DNA of 64,000 nt from Trileptium ribeirensis (GCA_030248225.1 JASANE010007084.1:41895-105894), one strand, 5' to 3'. Positions 32,580-45,164 are shown, counted from the first letter of the stretch. A program made the numbers and translations. Notes: generated from the sequence alone by a model not told the origin.

Positions 32580-32940
32580 TCTCCATAGAAGTGGAGGGCC
32601 CCAAGTATTTTGACCTCAGCCACGTTCCCGTCCCAAGGTAAATCTTGGCCTCCCTCAGTTCATGCCCCAGATATTGTTCTGATCCACTAAAATTACTAAA
32701 TCTTTGTCTGATGCGCTAGAAATGTGTGAGTTTTCTAAATTTTGGCTGGAAATAGTACTAATTTACATCTACGATGCTAAAAATAAACAAAATTTCCCTT
32801 TTAGTAGTACACTTGCAACAGGTTGTCAAATTAGACATTTTTCCATTTTCTGCCGGTTATAGTACTTTATGTTTGCTTCAGGTCGTCTGAATGTCAGCTC
32901 ACGTCTAGCTAATGCCCCCTCTATAAATTTGTAGTTTGAA
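32580..32940 (-). repeat. dispersed repeat family R1, inverted copy
   Basis: GGCCCCAAGTATTTTGACCT, CTCCCTCAGTTCATGCCCC and GTTATAGTACTTTATGTTTG follow the inverted order seen at 20090-20610. Confidence 0.65.
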
Positions 32941-34139
32941 GATGCCAGACGCCAACAGATAAAATATCTCAGATAACATGTACTGTGAAAGTTTCTATTT
33001 TCACTTTTGGAGTAACAGTGAAAAAATACAAACGTACTGTCTGTTCTTTGTAGACACGGAGTACTGTGCCGTCCACCAGGGAGATCGTTAATATCAAGAT
33101 CTTGGAAGTTCTACAACGTTATATAAAAACTTCAATTTTTTGAAATTTCTTCTCAAGTAAATTAAATTTGTATGAACAACCGCGGGCCACGGACTATTCT
33201 TTTAAACAGTGTTTAGAAATCTTAAAATATGAAGTTTGAAATCTCAAGATATAAAATAAACGAATCAATGTAAAAGTCTAAGCGTGTAGTTTTGCCGAAT
33301 GAACGTTATTTTTGAAAGGTTTAAATCAGTGCGTTTTATTGTGGATACATATGTTTTTGCTTTTTTGTTGAAGTGTCGTTTAGAGTAGAGCCTATTCTCC
33401 CGACCGCGTTACACATGCAGTTTAACAACAAGAATATCGGTGTCAGAGTATTGATATTACATGCCCCGCGACTGACCATGACCCCAACTTAGAGATGCAT
33501 TCCTAACGGTGCAACTTTTGTATACCAACAATCCACATTACTCATTGCTTTGTGCTTCCATTTAATTTAAGTCTGGTGTCGCAGGCTTTGTGTTCACGAA
33601 TTATCTGCCTGATTCCGGAGTTTAGTTGGGTCTAAAATTTCAGGAGATCGGCCCGTAATTGGAGGTTGGGGGGATTTTAATGCCGAAAAATACTCCACGT
33701 GGCGCAATCGTATTATATTCTGTATATATTGCATACTATATACTTAGTACTGCAATAAATTCAGTAGAATATATAACAGCAACGACCTACATTATAAGTA
33801 ATATATAGCTAACTAGAATTAGAAAAACAAGTGAGTTGGATTAATTACGTGTGAGTTGAGAAACGATTATCTGAAAATACGTATTGAAAAATTTCGGGGA
33901 GGGGTAAGCCAAAATCTGGCGGGTCGATTTATTTTAGACTTTTTGTCGTTTTAAGCCAGATTCAAAGGAACTATTTTGTATTTTAGAAATAAATTTACGT
34001 GTCATATATTGCGTAGAATGGTTAAAATAGGTGAAAAATGGTTGTTATCCTAGGAGTCGATGATTTTGCATAATGGTTTCCAATCGTTTTTGATGCTGTT
34101 ATATTTGACGTCTCTATAGTTAATAAATTTCAGAAAAAG
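32941..34139. other. non-coding interval
   Basis: AT-rich DNA with no gene recognised. A short GGAGGTTGGGGGGATTTTAA stretch near 33661 may be a repeat edge. Confidence 0.35.
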
Positions 34140-34229
34140 TTAAAAGTAACTGTTCAGTATTCGGCCGAATAATACAACTATTCAACCAAATACCACAATA
34201 TTCGAAAACCGAATAATCGGCACATCCCT
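34140..34229. mobile_element. hAT-like right end with CCGAATAATCGGCACATCCCTA terminus
   Basis: Read inward on the minus strand it starts TAGGGATGTGCCGATTATTC and continues with alternating CGGTTTTCGAAT and ATTCGGCCGAAT palindromic pieces. Termini of the form AGGGATGTGCCG are typical of hAT families. The matching left end was not found. Confidence 0.45.
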
Positions 34230-34552
34230 ACATAAAAAATTTACTAAACACATTAGTTTCAAGTTTGGCTTTGATATAATTAAATTTATTTAGAACCGAC
34301 CGAAACGCATACATAATAAAACGCATTTTATGATACACTAAAACGAAAGATTGTACATATATATTCGGAAAAGAACAATAAATACTAAAGTCAACATACA
34401 TAGACGCTACTTTCGTTATCAGCGCATTCTGATGTGCTGCGACATAAAGAGTTCACCGTACCATGACGAGGCGAAGGATGTACCTTTGCGACTCTCTTGT
34501 TAACGGCGAACTGTCCGAACCCTGTACCTTATATTTAGGATGAAAATATTTA

Positions 34553-34858
34553 AAGCTGGGTTCACACGTCAAACTTTTTGCTGAGATTTTGAGCTCAAAA
34601 TTTGATCAAATTTTGAAAGCATTTCTTGCATTTTGCTGAACTTGGACATGTGAACAGTGTTCAAGCTTTTCTAGCATAGTGCTTAAGACAATCAGGGCAA
34701 GGCATTAGAGCTTGAAAAAGTTTGAGGTGAAAATTTTGAACTTAAATTTTGAAGCAGGAATTTTTTCATTACAAATTGTATTCAAAATTTGATCAAAATT
34801 TGAGTCCAAACTTTTATCCCAAATTGTGAGTAAAAAGTTTGACGTGTGAACGCAGCTT
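34553..34858. mobile_element. MITE with ~30-bp terminal inverted repeats
   Basis: The left end AAGCTGGGTTCACACGTCAA pairs with the right end, read inward as AAGCTGCGTTCACACGTCAA. The match continues through ACTTTTTGCT/ACTTTTTACT. The interior consists of AAAATTTGATCAAATTTTGA-like palindromes. At 306 bp without coding content it fits a miniature inverted-repeat element; no target duplication is clear. Confidence 0.75.
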
Positions 34859-36182
34859 CACGAGCTCAAATAATGACGTATATCAGTTCGAAGATGGGTG
34901 TCGTAATAGTCAGGGCTAACAAGACATAAGATTTATCCCCTGAGTGTAGTAATAACACGTCTTTGTATTTGCAAATGCAAGGATGTCAGTACTGTTAAGG
35001 TTTCACTGAAATTTCCGGCATAAAACCATATGTCCAGACTACTCACCGAAATGAGCTAAAATGAGTGTTTCTGTTTGCTAAAAATAAAATCAAGAATTAG
35101 TATTAAAAGCTATTTCAAAGCGATCGGTGTAAATAGATGGCTGTTACCGATGTTGATTATTGAGGTTTACTAAATTATACACTTTTTGACTTAAATAAAG
35201 AACTTTTTCATTTGGGACGAACATTAGTACTTCTACTGGAAGAATATATACTCATGGTTTCCGATAAAATAATTCTTGCGCCTTCCATACCTGTCATAAA
35301 ATTATCAACATAGCATTTTCAACCCGGAAAAACGCTGCGGTTTTTTCGTAAAATTTAATGTAAATTTTGCATTATCGTATATTACTTAGAAGTGGAAGCT
35401 TTAGATTATGATAAAGATAAGTAAAGTGCGATTTAGGAAAAATATATGCAATACATGGTTTCATACGAAGACAGTTAACTTTTTGCAGGTTCAGATAATT
35501 ATAGTGGAATAATCGGGTGAAAATCAGGGCATACCATTTTCAGCCATATAATGACTTGAAAATCTGAATCTGAACACACCCGTTCGACACTAATTTAAAA
35601 AGAAGTTATCTTATCTTTGTAGATCATTATACAACAAAAATTTCAAAATTTATTAAGACATTTATCAATATTTGCATATTGTAAGTTATAGAACTAATAG
35701 GTATCGCTGTGCGAAACCATGACAATCAAATCCATATCAATTCTGTCGATGCAGCATGTAATCCGATGCAGGCACTATGTAAATAACAAATGGTGCGGAT
35801 TGGATCAGTTGGATCAGACCCGCAAGAGCAAAATACCATCACTGATATAAACGAGTATATATTTTAATTGTACACACAGCGCAGTTTAGAAACCAGTTTG
35901 TAGTTTTTCGATTTACCAGATTTAATAAATTTTGTTACACGATGTTGACTTTAAACTATAATAAGTTATCGTTCTCTGATCCACAACAGATATGATAATT
36001 TGGTGAATTTTTGGCTCAGCTTCGCTTGGATATACACGGTGCCGGACATGATACATAAAGAGCCGACCCCTGAGCCTAAAGGATATATCTGTGGCAGTCT
36101 AGTCTACTGTATTGGAAAACACTGTGGTGGGCTCTTAAAAACTCTTTGTTAATACAAACTATTATTAAAAATTATTAACAAA
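34859..36182. other. non-coding interval
   Basis: No gene recognised. On the minus strand, a good acceptor (TTTTATTTTTAG) and a good donor (TTTCG-GTGAGT) near 35046-35080 enclose only 31 nt, too short to judge. Confidence 0.35.
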
Positions 36183-36376
36183 AACATTATTATTAACAAA
36201 TTATTAAAAATTAATTTTTTAATCTCTGGCTCATAACTCAAAAACTATAGCCCTGACAAAAAATGCATAACAGCATAAAAACATTATCACTAACAAATTA
36301 TTAAAAATTAATTTTTTAATCTCTGGCTCATAACTCAAAAACTATAGCCCTGACAAAAAATGCATAACAGCAAACT
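36183..36376. repeat. 97-bp tandem duplication
   Basis: TTAATCTCTGGCTCATAACT recurs 97 bp later, with AACTATAGCCCTGACAAAAA and TGCATAACAGC in both units. The copies are almost identical, so the duplication is recent. Confidence 0.9.
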
Positions 36377-36949
36377 TGTAGTCTTTTGAGAAGATTGTGT
36401 ACAAAGCCTCCAAAGCATCTTTCTGGAGATATAGGCCGCGAAAGTTAGATACCGGTATAGCCAAATTTTAAAAAATGCGATCACTGTGACCCAGTTTGGG
36501 GGGCTTATTTTGACCCGGAAGACGTAGTCGGAGCGCTTAGCGTTCAATTAAGGGGCACAAATAGATTAAATTTGTGATCAAATAAAACAATTTATGAAGA
36601 TCCATTCATCCGGTGAAAAATCCATTCATACGGACAAAAAAGAAATTTCTACAGTTTTAGCGGTTTAAGGTTTTAGTTTAAGCGAAGTTATAGTAGGAAA
36701 CTCCGGTCGTCCCGTTTCAAAAACATTTATATTCCCTCATCTGCCCTTGAATGTTCAGCACCGCTACGTAAAATAGGCACGTGACAATTTCGGGAAAATT
36801 TGCATATTTTTGGGAAAACTTTGGTATGTAAATGAACAAATTGCAGAAAAATTTAATTACTAAGAAAAAACAAGCAAAAACACGAGCAAATTTGGCAAAA
36901 ATTTTGCAAAATTGCTGAAAATGTGATTTCCTAATAATCGCTGACTTAC
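36377..36949. other. non-coding interval
   Basis: Contains TTTTGACCCGGAAG near 36511. That motif is shared with the region near 50735 (TTTTGACCCGAAG) and may mark a dispersed repeat. No gene is recognised. Confidence 0.35.
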
Positions 36950-37040
36950 CTTTATTTACAACCATTAATTTCCTGCACAACACTCGTCGTGGCAACGTTT
37001 TTTCTTGTTCATGATGCAAACTGCTTGGCTTGTTGATCGG
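36950..37040 (-). CDS. candidate exon, 91 nt, possibly upstream part of gene C
   Basis: A consensus donor AAAG-GTAAGT and acceptor TTTCATTGTAG bound a frame reading PINKPSSLHHEQEKTLPRRV then LCRKLMVVNKG. It enters in phase 0 and leaves in phase 1, which matches the 31597-31652 exon and the Ulp1 exon equally. Another donor, GCTGCTG-GTGAGT, lies just upstream at about 37065, following ATGGTTTTTGCTGCTG. Confidence 0.35.
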
Positions 37041-37224
37041 CTACAATGAAATTTTTAGACTCACCAGCAGCAAAAACCATAACTTCATAAGTTCAATTCC
37101 AGATTAAAGTTTCGATTTATAAGATCCGCCAGTTTGTAGGTGAGCATTTAACTTGAGAGATGCATAATATACGTAAGTTCAAAACATTTCAACCGTCATG
37201 AAGGATCAAGAACAGAAGTTATGC

Positions 37225-37430
37225 CTATTTCTGCCATCGTGACACCATGCAGCTTTGTGTTTTACTGTTAAACCATGCAATAAATTTACTGTCACATGCA
37301 CCAGTTTCCAGTTTGCCTTCAGTAAAAACGCCCACCTCGCTTTTACAAGCAGAAACACGTACGTCATCCATCGGTATATGCGAAGTGCATGTAAAAATCT
37401 CTGTTCCACCCGGTTCGAACGGAAGACCTA
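37225..37430 (-). CDS. possible secreted-protein terminal exon with Kunitz-like fragment
   Basis: After acceptor TTTGTTGCTATTAG the frame reads GLPFEPGGTEIFTCTSHIP and ends at TAG. A stretch GACDSKFIAWFNSKTQSC has the spacing and aromatic-Asn core of the central Kunitz/BPTI segment (Cys, about 15 residues, Cys, with W-F-N-S-K-T). The third-disulfide GGC segment is missing. The exon enters in phase 1, usual for Kunitz exons. The opposite strand also has an open frame here, so the assignment is tentative. Confidence 0.33.
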
Positions 37431-39063
37431 CTAATAGCAACAAACCTCGCTCACCGATGTGTCATTTCGTTCCTGCAGAGAACGGAAAGACTTGTGAGGG
37501 TTTAGAATATTACGTTCTGAATTCGTCGCCATTGCATTCAGTTGTTACAAACCGGTATTGATATGACTTAAATCTAAAAATTGAAATTTCTAAAATATTG
37601 CAAAAATAGATATTTCGAGGAGCTGATAATGTATATAGATACGAACATATTGGCGAAAAACATTGGATGTAAACACAACAAATACTTGGAAATATTATTT
37701 ACTGTTGAAAATTACTTGTGAATTCGGTAAAAATTCAAGCACAAGGAATTTTCTATCGTTCTATCGTTCTATAGCATGAGCTTTCCATCATTTAATCTGA
37801 TTAATTTCTGAGCTATGTCCTACACGTAAAGTAAACCACCATGCCTGAAACCTCGATCAATATGTATTCGGATTGCGGACCACCGCTGTTGAATAGTAGA
37901 TCATTAACTAGCAGGAAGCTGATAAACAGTCCAGGGTCGCACCCAGGATTTTGTTAAGGGAAGGTCCCGGTGAAAGTTTTCTGCTAAATGAGGGGCCTGG
38001 TAAAAATTTATTACGTTTTTTTGTACTAGGAAAGGAAACATTTTGCTCACGGGCAAAACCGAAATTCCAAAAATCTGAATTAAGGAGGGTCCCGCCTCTG
38101 GGTGTGCCAGCGAAGCAGTCACGTGGTGTGAGCATCCTGTCAGTACTAAATATTTGTGCCGTGGAACGGTACGTGCAACTAGCTTCCAGACGCAAGCATG
38201 CTTATACTGGCTTGTCCAAACAGGGGTTCTCTGAAAAATGTTAAATTTTAAAAATTTTCAAATTTTGGCCCCAGTTCGCCCTTAGTTCAAACCATTTGGG
38301 TTCCAATCTCACCCCATCCGATTCCGAACCAGGGGCCCCTGGTTTATGCCCTCTGGCAAAATTTTCAGCTAATGGAGAGTCCAGACAACTACTGTTAAAC
38401 GTGTCTATTAGACTATTCACGTATGCTCGTGGGACCGCACTATAGGGTAATTTTGAGTATTTCCAATTGCTAAGAATCGCCTAACACTAGTATATCACAA
38501 AGGAAAAAGGGTGATCATGCTTTGCCTTTTTTCATTGCCTATTTCGAGACTTCAAACACTGGAGTCCCGCCCAGAACTTGAAACCAATATGTTTCCGTTT
38601 GTGTTAGAAACAAATTTTGGCTCGTAATTTTCTTGTCAGTTTCATTTTTTGTACCACTTACGATATCAGTAAATTTGATGTTTCAAATTTCCGATACCGA
38701 TAATCGGACAAGCCGTATTTAAAACATCATAAAAGGAACATAAAAACGGCTATAAAGCGTATAACTATATATATTTCGTATTCGTATTTTTTCGCAATGC
38801 TACTTGTCGATGTTTACTCACAAGTATTAGTGAAACAAAAAAATAGAGTTTTGCGATATATGGGCACTAGGCTACATAAAGACGTGTTCCGAGCTTCGAA
38901 GGTCTTTCTAGCTGAACTTTTTTAATAATAGCAATAATCCCAGATTTCCAATACTTAATGAGTCGTAAGATAATTCTAGCAGATTATCCGTTCACGGTAT
39001 CAAAGTTCGATATTTTAGCATGATCAAACGTCTCTTTCCAAGATTTTTACCAGGTTTCCATTA
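37431..39063. other. non-coding interval with repeat fragments
   Basis: The stretch 37925-38390 has R1-like wording (GGCCCCAGTTCGCCCTTAGT, TTTATGCCCTCTGGCAAAAT) and GC-rich open frames that look repeat-derived. CCGATACCGATAATCGG near 38693 resembles hAT subterminal DNA. No gene is recognised. Confidence 0.4.
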
Positions 39064-40397
39064 AATTACCGACCGGTGTCGTTGGTCTCGAACTGCTGCA
39101 AAATCATGCAACGGATCATTAATAAGTGCTTGCTAAATCACATTCAAACATCAAATATTTTATCTCAAAATCAACATAGATTTATCGCTAAACGGTACAC
39201 TAGCACTCAGTTAATCGAGAGTGTCTGGGACTGTGCAAACGATATAGACAAAAATCTGTCAGTAGACGTAGCTTATATCGATTTTGCGAAAGCGTTCGAC
39301 ATCGTTTCCCATACAAAACTCGTGTATAAGCTCTGTCTTGGAATATCTGCGAATGTGTAGCTTGGTTAAATAGCTTTTCGTCAGACAGGAAGTTTCGGAT
39401 TAAAATGAAGAACAGCTATTCCAGCTACAAATCCGTTCTATCTGGTGTTTCTTAAGGCAGTGTCCTTGCAGCAACATTATTCACGTTATATATTAATAAT
39501 TTAATTGAATATGTTAAAATATGCTCTAACGTTAACATAAAGTTGTTTGCCGATGATGCTAAATTATACATAACGATCCCAGAAGAAAATAGCCAAATTG
39601 CTAAAACTAATATGCAAAATGCACTAAACCTAATTTCGGAGTGGTCTGAAAAAATGGAAACTTGCGATTTCGGTTTCAAAATGTCAAATTTTGCATATAG
39701 GGCGTAAAAACCCACATTTCTCATATACCCTATCAGGAAACACCATACCACACAACGAAATCTGTCGCGATCTCGGAGTATGCATCACTAAAGACTTAAA
39801 ATTCAAGCATCATTGCAGAGATATAGTGAGCAAAGCATACCGAATATCTTGTTCCGCTGTTTCTTAACTTCTGATATTGAAGTACTTCGTCGTGCATATA
39901 TTACATATGTTCGGCCAATACTGGAATACGCGTCTCCCGTTTGGTCACCTGTGTATTCAGGAGATCTCGATATCATAGAGCGGGTCCAACGCTACTACAC
40001 AAGGAGTCTGTATGATCGTTTAACGCTGACTCCAACGCAGTACAATGAAAGACTAATATTTCTCGGTCTAGAACCACTTGAGCTAAGGAGACTACAATTC
40101 GACCTTATTGCAATTTTCAAATTTATCAAGAATGAATACGATTCAATTATAAAATTATCCCCTACTACCGAAACGCAAACAAGTGGCCACAGTTGCATAA
40201 TATATAAACCTGCGTTCAGAATCAACGTACTACACCATATATTTCCAATGCGGGTAATAAAATATTGGAATGCCTTGCCATCGACAATAGACGGAATACC
40301 TTTAGTTACGGCTTCGAGTTCAAAAGTGTTTAAAACACTACTACGTAAAATAGATTCTGCAAATAATTTAAAATACGATAGAAAATTAAAAATTTGA
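39064..40397 (+). pseudogene. non-LTR retrotransposon reverse transcriptase (CR1/Jockey-type), 5'-truncated and broken
   Basis: Reverse-transcriptase motifs appear in order: ISLVSNCCKIMQRIINK-like start at 39076, YIDFAKAFDIVSH near 39273, SGVS-stop-GSVL at 39441 (family form SGVPQGSVL, with Gln now TAA at 39453-39455), and LFADDA at 39543-39560 with the catalytic Asp pair. The C-terminal thumb region (ILEYASPVWSP, RVQRYYTRSLYDRL, YNERLIFLGLEPLELRR) ends with TGA at 40395-40397. The coding frame shifts near 39345-39362 and again between about 39660 and 39870. The endonuclease and upstream half are absent, as expected from 5' truncation during target-primed insertion. It is not functional. Confidence 0.9.
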
Positions 40398-41773
40398 AAT
40401 TACAAAATGTCCATTTCGACTATATATATATTTATATGACAAAAAAGTTTTGGGTTGCACATATTTTATTTTTATCGATGAATGTATATAATGTCAAATA
40501 TATACCATTCGTACTATTAAGCTTTAGCTAAAAAACGAATTTATCATACAATTATGATAAGCTGAAAAAAGCTAATTCAAACAGCTAAATACGGAGCAAA
40601 AGTCGTAGTTTTGGATAAATGTACGGGAAGACGCAATCAAATCCCCGACATCAGTATTTTGGGCAAGAGTTTGCAAGAGAACTGTATAACATTTCCAGTT
40701 GTCTAATATCCTATGGTCGATAACACTCACATCCCTTCTTGGCTGGAGGTCATTTTAAACAGATACCCAGATTTGTGGGAGTGGTAGCTCAGACCACATT
40801 GTTTTGTAGATATAATGACAGACCCAGTTTTGATAAAAGCAGATTGAACAATTATCTGTCCGATCTACCCCCCAAAAAAGTGGGTGTTGACCCCCGTCCG
40901 GAGATTGCGGCAATAGAGCATAACCATCCGTGTTACATCAGCGTGTTGAGAAGTGTCATAAAAGTTTTAACTCATGCAAATTTGGTTGGATAAAACATTA
41001 CCGATTTAGATAAAAATCAATGACAAATACTTGCTCGCCATGACATCTACCACTCAGATCATGACAAAAATTGGTGTTGATTTTCATAGAATATAAAGTC
41101 ACATTACATACAGATACGAATTTACACACGCACATGGAACCCTATATACTGGTATCTCGCAACCGAGGGGGAAATAAAGCAAGCGTGTGTTCATTTTTAA
41201 AGTTATTTTCTTTAATCACATGTAACATCCTGTGTTTGATGTATATACCAACCTCTTGAACCGTGAACCCAATAAAATCCTAAAACCGCGTCGACTCTAA
41301 ACCCATCGAAAACAACGCATCAAGTATTTGTGATGATATCTAGATAACCAAGCCATCGTATTCAGTTTACTGGAAAACCTATGTAGACAATTCTTGGCGA
41401 CCTGCACGCAGTACGTAACCAAATAACTGAAACATACTTATATTCTGGAAACCGCATTGGTTTACTCCAAACATATTGAAAACTCATGAAAATGCAAGAG
41501 ATATGCACGGTGGGCTCCAGATAATTAAATTATTATATTCAAAATACCGAAAAATCCCTATATAGACTATTTTTGTGCCATGTACCAAACTACTAAAGGC
41601 CGGATATTTTAATGAAATCGAGTTCATTGATCCTAATCCCAATGAAAACATCTGAAAAGACATGAGACACTTGTGCTAGACTCTAGATAAACAACCCATT
41701 CTATTCAATCCATAGCAGCCAAAATTGTTGGGTTTCCCAAGCTGAAGGGAGGATGGCTCATCCAGATTGGGCT
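40398..41773. other. non-coding interval
   Basis: AT-rich; the first ~150 bp may be the retrotransposon 3' tail, but no clear poly-A or short tandem tail defines its end. No gene recognised. Confidence 0.4.
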
Positions 41774-42560
41774 TTTAATGACCACGACATGCTAGTAATC
41801 ATAGAGGGAATTTAAAACCGAGATTTTATACATTTCCTTGCCCATTGGAAAGCGATATTTTGCTTTTGACTGCAGTTAAAATCTCTCGCTTTCTCATATA
41901 CGTGAGTCAATTTTAATGGGATATCCAAATTGGGGTGGAGTGGGTGCCTGGCATTTTTTGGTTCCCACTAGTTCAAAACCGGTGCCCCAGTTCATCCCCT
42001 AATGGCAAAATTTCGGGCTTCCTCAGTTCACCGTCTCTCAGCATATATTTTTGTTTCTAATCTGTCCAAAGTACATAAAATTTGATCAAAATTTGTACTA
42101 AAGTTCTTTCCTGAATCCAAAAATTTCACAAATTTTAACAAAATTTGCTTCAAAGTCTCGTTTTCTCTTCATCAAAAGAGTTCTGGCAGTGTTTCTAACA
42201 TGACTTTTAACCGTTTTCTCTTGGCGAAATCGGGTGCCCCCGGTTCATACACCTTCGCAAAATTTTCAGCAAATGGAGAGCCCAACTTTAGGTGCGTACA
42301 GTTGTATTGTTCTATTGTTAAATCAGCTCAGCATCGCAAAAGCGATGAGAGTACGCGAACAAAGCTTTTCCCTTATGTATGCGAGCAAACATTTGTGATA
42401 TAGCAAAATGTCCGTGCTGTACGCGATCGTATTTTGTGAGTTAGCATCGCCTTTTTCTCACAGCATACACGGGAAACGGCGATAGACCACGAACATAGCT
42501 GTCCGATTCAGAATATCATTTGGTGAACGTGAACAACCATGCGAAATGGGCAAATGTGTG
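41774..42560 (+). repeat. dispersed repeat R3, first long copy
   Basis: Runs parallel to 47405-48200 through TTTTAATGACCACGACATGC, TTAAAATCTCTCG, CTCATATACGTGAGTC, ATAAAATTTGATCAAAATTT, GGAGAGCCCAACTTTA and ACCACGAACATAGCTG. No shared reading frame is present. It includes R1-like GGTGCCCCAGTTCATCCCC wording. Confidence 0.8.
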
Positions 42561-44552
42561 CGTACAGTCAGAACAATAGGTAAGAAGTTAGGCTCAAACC
42601 CTATCCGAAACGTGCCCGGTGCAAGCCTGATGCGGCATATGACCTAGGGTGAAAATTTCCGTCCGTGGATTTTCAAAAAAACCGAAAACTCAGCCCAAAA
42701 AATTTGTGAAGATACAAAGTAAAGATAAATTCAATGCAAACAAGCATAATTGTAACTGCTCATGGTTAGTGCAGTAGTCAGTCAGCAGCAAGAACAGCCG
42801 GGATAACCTCGGCTCGGCTTTCGAAAACTCTAAAAACAACTATACATAGGGTGTTTGCTTATTATGTTTTCATGAAACCAAAGAGTAACCGAAGTCCTGG
42901 TTCCGGTATCGGCGAAAATCTTCACCCTTGTTCATATACCAGATTTCACATTTTTGGCTCATCGGTGTTCCAAACATGTAATCTATACACAATGATCAAG
43001 CTTCAAGACAACCAAACCAAAGAAAAGATTAACTCGGCAAATTTCCCTGTAAAACGTAAATAGGAAACATAATTTCAGTAGGAATTTTTCATGTTGACCC
43101 TGCAGGAGCTTCATAACAAAACAAAGCCAACTCGATGCTCGTAGCAGCTATTTTAAACATTCAAAAGTCTGCGATGTATATTATAATTAAACCTATCCAA
43201 ATCGGCGACAAAGCATGTATTATTTAGCAGTAATTAGCTAAAAGCTTGACTACCACAAATTGCGTCTAGAACCAGCCAGTTTGCTTGTAAACTTTGTCAA
43301 TCGGTTTACATTAGAGTAAGGTAACATATGTGCAACGCAGCCATAAACTGCACTCTTGGTAACCCAGGACTGTATTTATCGAAACTGGCGACCAGTAAAC
43401 AGTTTCGTCTCATTTATAGTATTTTGATCAAAAATTCATCGCCATCATCATCTAACAACAAATGAAAACGGACTACATACACTGTGTAGATCGGGCTGGT
43501 CGATCGGCATTGAAACTTACTGAAAAGGTACAATACATTCAAGTCGGTCTCTAGATTACAAAACGTCGTATTCAGCGTAGTTAACGTTAAACAATCTTGT
43601 TTAACGGCACTGTTTGTCCAACGCTAGCCTAAACAATGTCTCTTACCACTGATCAGAAAATTACTTTCTATCTATTAATTTCTCTTAGAATCATATAAAC
43701 CAATAATTTCAAGTTTCCTACAGACCAACATGTAACAAACATTGTGTAGTAAAGCGAGGCAACTGGGGACAGTGCCAAAGTGTTCATTCTAAGCTCCATG
43801 CGTTGTAAGCACATTCAATTCAACGCAGTTTACGCGAGTGTGTATAGTGTAAGGCACTTTTTGCTCTGGGTAGCCAACAACCGACACATTGATCGATAAA
43901 TAAACATTATTAGCTTCCTCAGCCTTTTTAGATTGTCAGAAAGGCAATAATTCCATCGCAATACATTAAGTTTAATGTAAAAGTTATTTCTAATGTATTT
44001 TAAATCCACTATACCTTAATTTCTTCCTTCATCTATTTTACTACATATAAATTTCGAAGACCAGGTTGCGGTTCCGGATCCAGCTTAATTGGACGGTTCC
44101 GGCTCCGGTAAATTTCGGTTCCGGTTATTCCCTGAAGACGTACCATAATTCTGACCGACAACGGCCACCGAGTAGTCCCATAAAAAGTAATGTTTAGCAA
44201 AGTTGTAGATGCCGTCGTCGATCTCGATTTATACCAAGTAGTGGTCTCAATTCTATGTGACGCTTCAGTTGCGAGACATGGGCTACTATAGGTGATAACA
44301 TGGCCGGGTTGAGATAAGAAAGAACCCACGAAAACAAATTTTTGGCCATTTTCACCCGGAAGGTAGGGGCGGAACTTTTAGCCTTAACCAAATGGCACAC
44401 CGTCTACACTCTTTTGTTGAACAAAATATTTCTCTCAAAAACCAAAAGATGAGTCCCAAATGACATTGACAAAAATTATAAAAATTTTCACGATTATTCC
44501 GTCGAATACTCTAAGTGGATAGTTCGCTCGCTTCACGGGCTCTATTGCATTT
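42561..44552. other. non-coding interval
   Basis: No gene recognised. TTCCGGTTCCGG-type motifs near 44070-44130 (GGTTGCGGTTCCGGATCCAG) recall hAT subterminal repeats. The remainder is AT-rich. Confidence 0.4.
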
Positions 44553-45150
44553 AACACATCACTCCAATAGAGTTGGAGCACCAGTAGAATTAGAATCGCC
44601 TGACTTGGATCCCGAATCGAATTAGGATCGCTTGACTAACACTACCAATTGTATTAAAAGAATAGATTAGCTTGGAGCCCCTGTAGGATTACAATCGCTT
44701 GACTCGGAGCCCGAATCAAATAGGATCGGTTGACTAACACTACCAATTGTATTAAAAGAATAGATTAGCTTGGAGCCCCAGTAGGATTAGAATCGCCTGA
44801 CTCGGAGCCCGAATCGAATTAGGATCGCCTGACTAACACTACCAATTGTATTAAAAGAATAAATTAGCTTGGAGCCACAGTAGGATTAAAATCGCCTGAC
44901 TCGGAGCCCGAATCGAATTAGGATCGCTTGATTAACACTACCAACTGTATTAAAAGAATAGATTAGCTTGGAGCCCCAGTAGGATTAGAATCGCCTGACT
45001 CGGAGCCCGAATCCAATTAGGGTCGCTTGACTAATACCGCCAATTCTATTAATAAGATACATTAGGTTGGAGCCCCAGTAGGATTAGACTCGCCTGACTC
45101 AAAGCCCGAATCGAATTACGATCGCTAGACTAACACCGCCAAACTAGTTA
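44553..45150. repeat. 99-bp satellite, about six units
   Basis: ATTAGCTTGGAGCC recurs at 44666, 44764, 44863 and 44962, with a diverged copy (ATTAGGTTGGAGCC) at about 45061, giving a 98-99 bp period. Units share GACTCGGAGCCCGAATC and ACACTACCAATTGTATTAAA. Within a unit, AGTAGGATTAGAATCGCCTG and GAATTAGGATCGCTTGACT are themselves alike, suggesting the 99-mer arose from a ~50-bp ancestor. Confidence 0.93.
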
Positions 45151-45164
45151 AATCATAATTACTG

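Noticed and set aside
35046..35080. 31-nt microexon with good acceptor and donor
   Set aside because: Too short to show coding bias, and no partner exon with matching phase lies nearby.
37247..37561. Plus-strand frame with SPMCHFVPAENGKTCEGLEYY, loosely Kunitz-like
   Set aside because: It lacks the remaining Cys positions and overlaps the minus-strand exon, which has better spacing. The two cannot both be supported.
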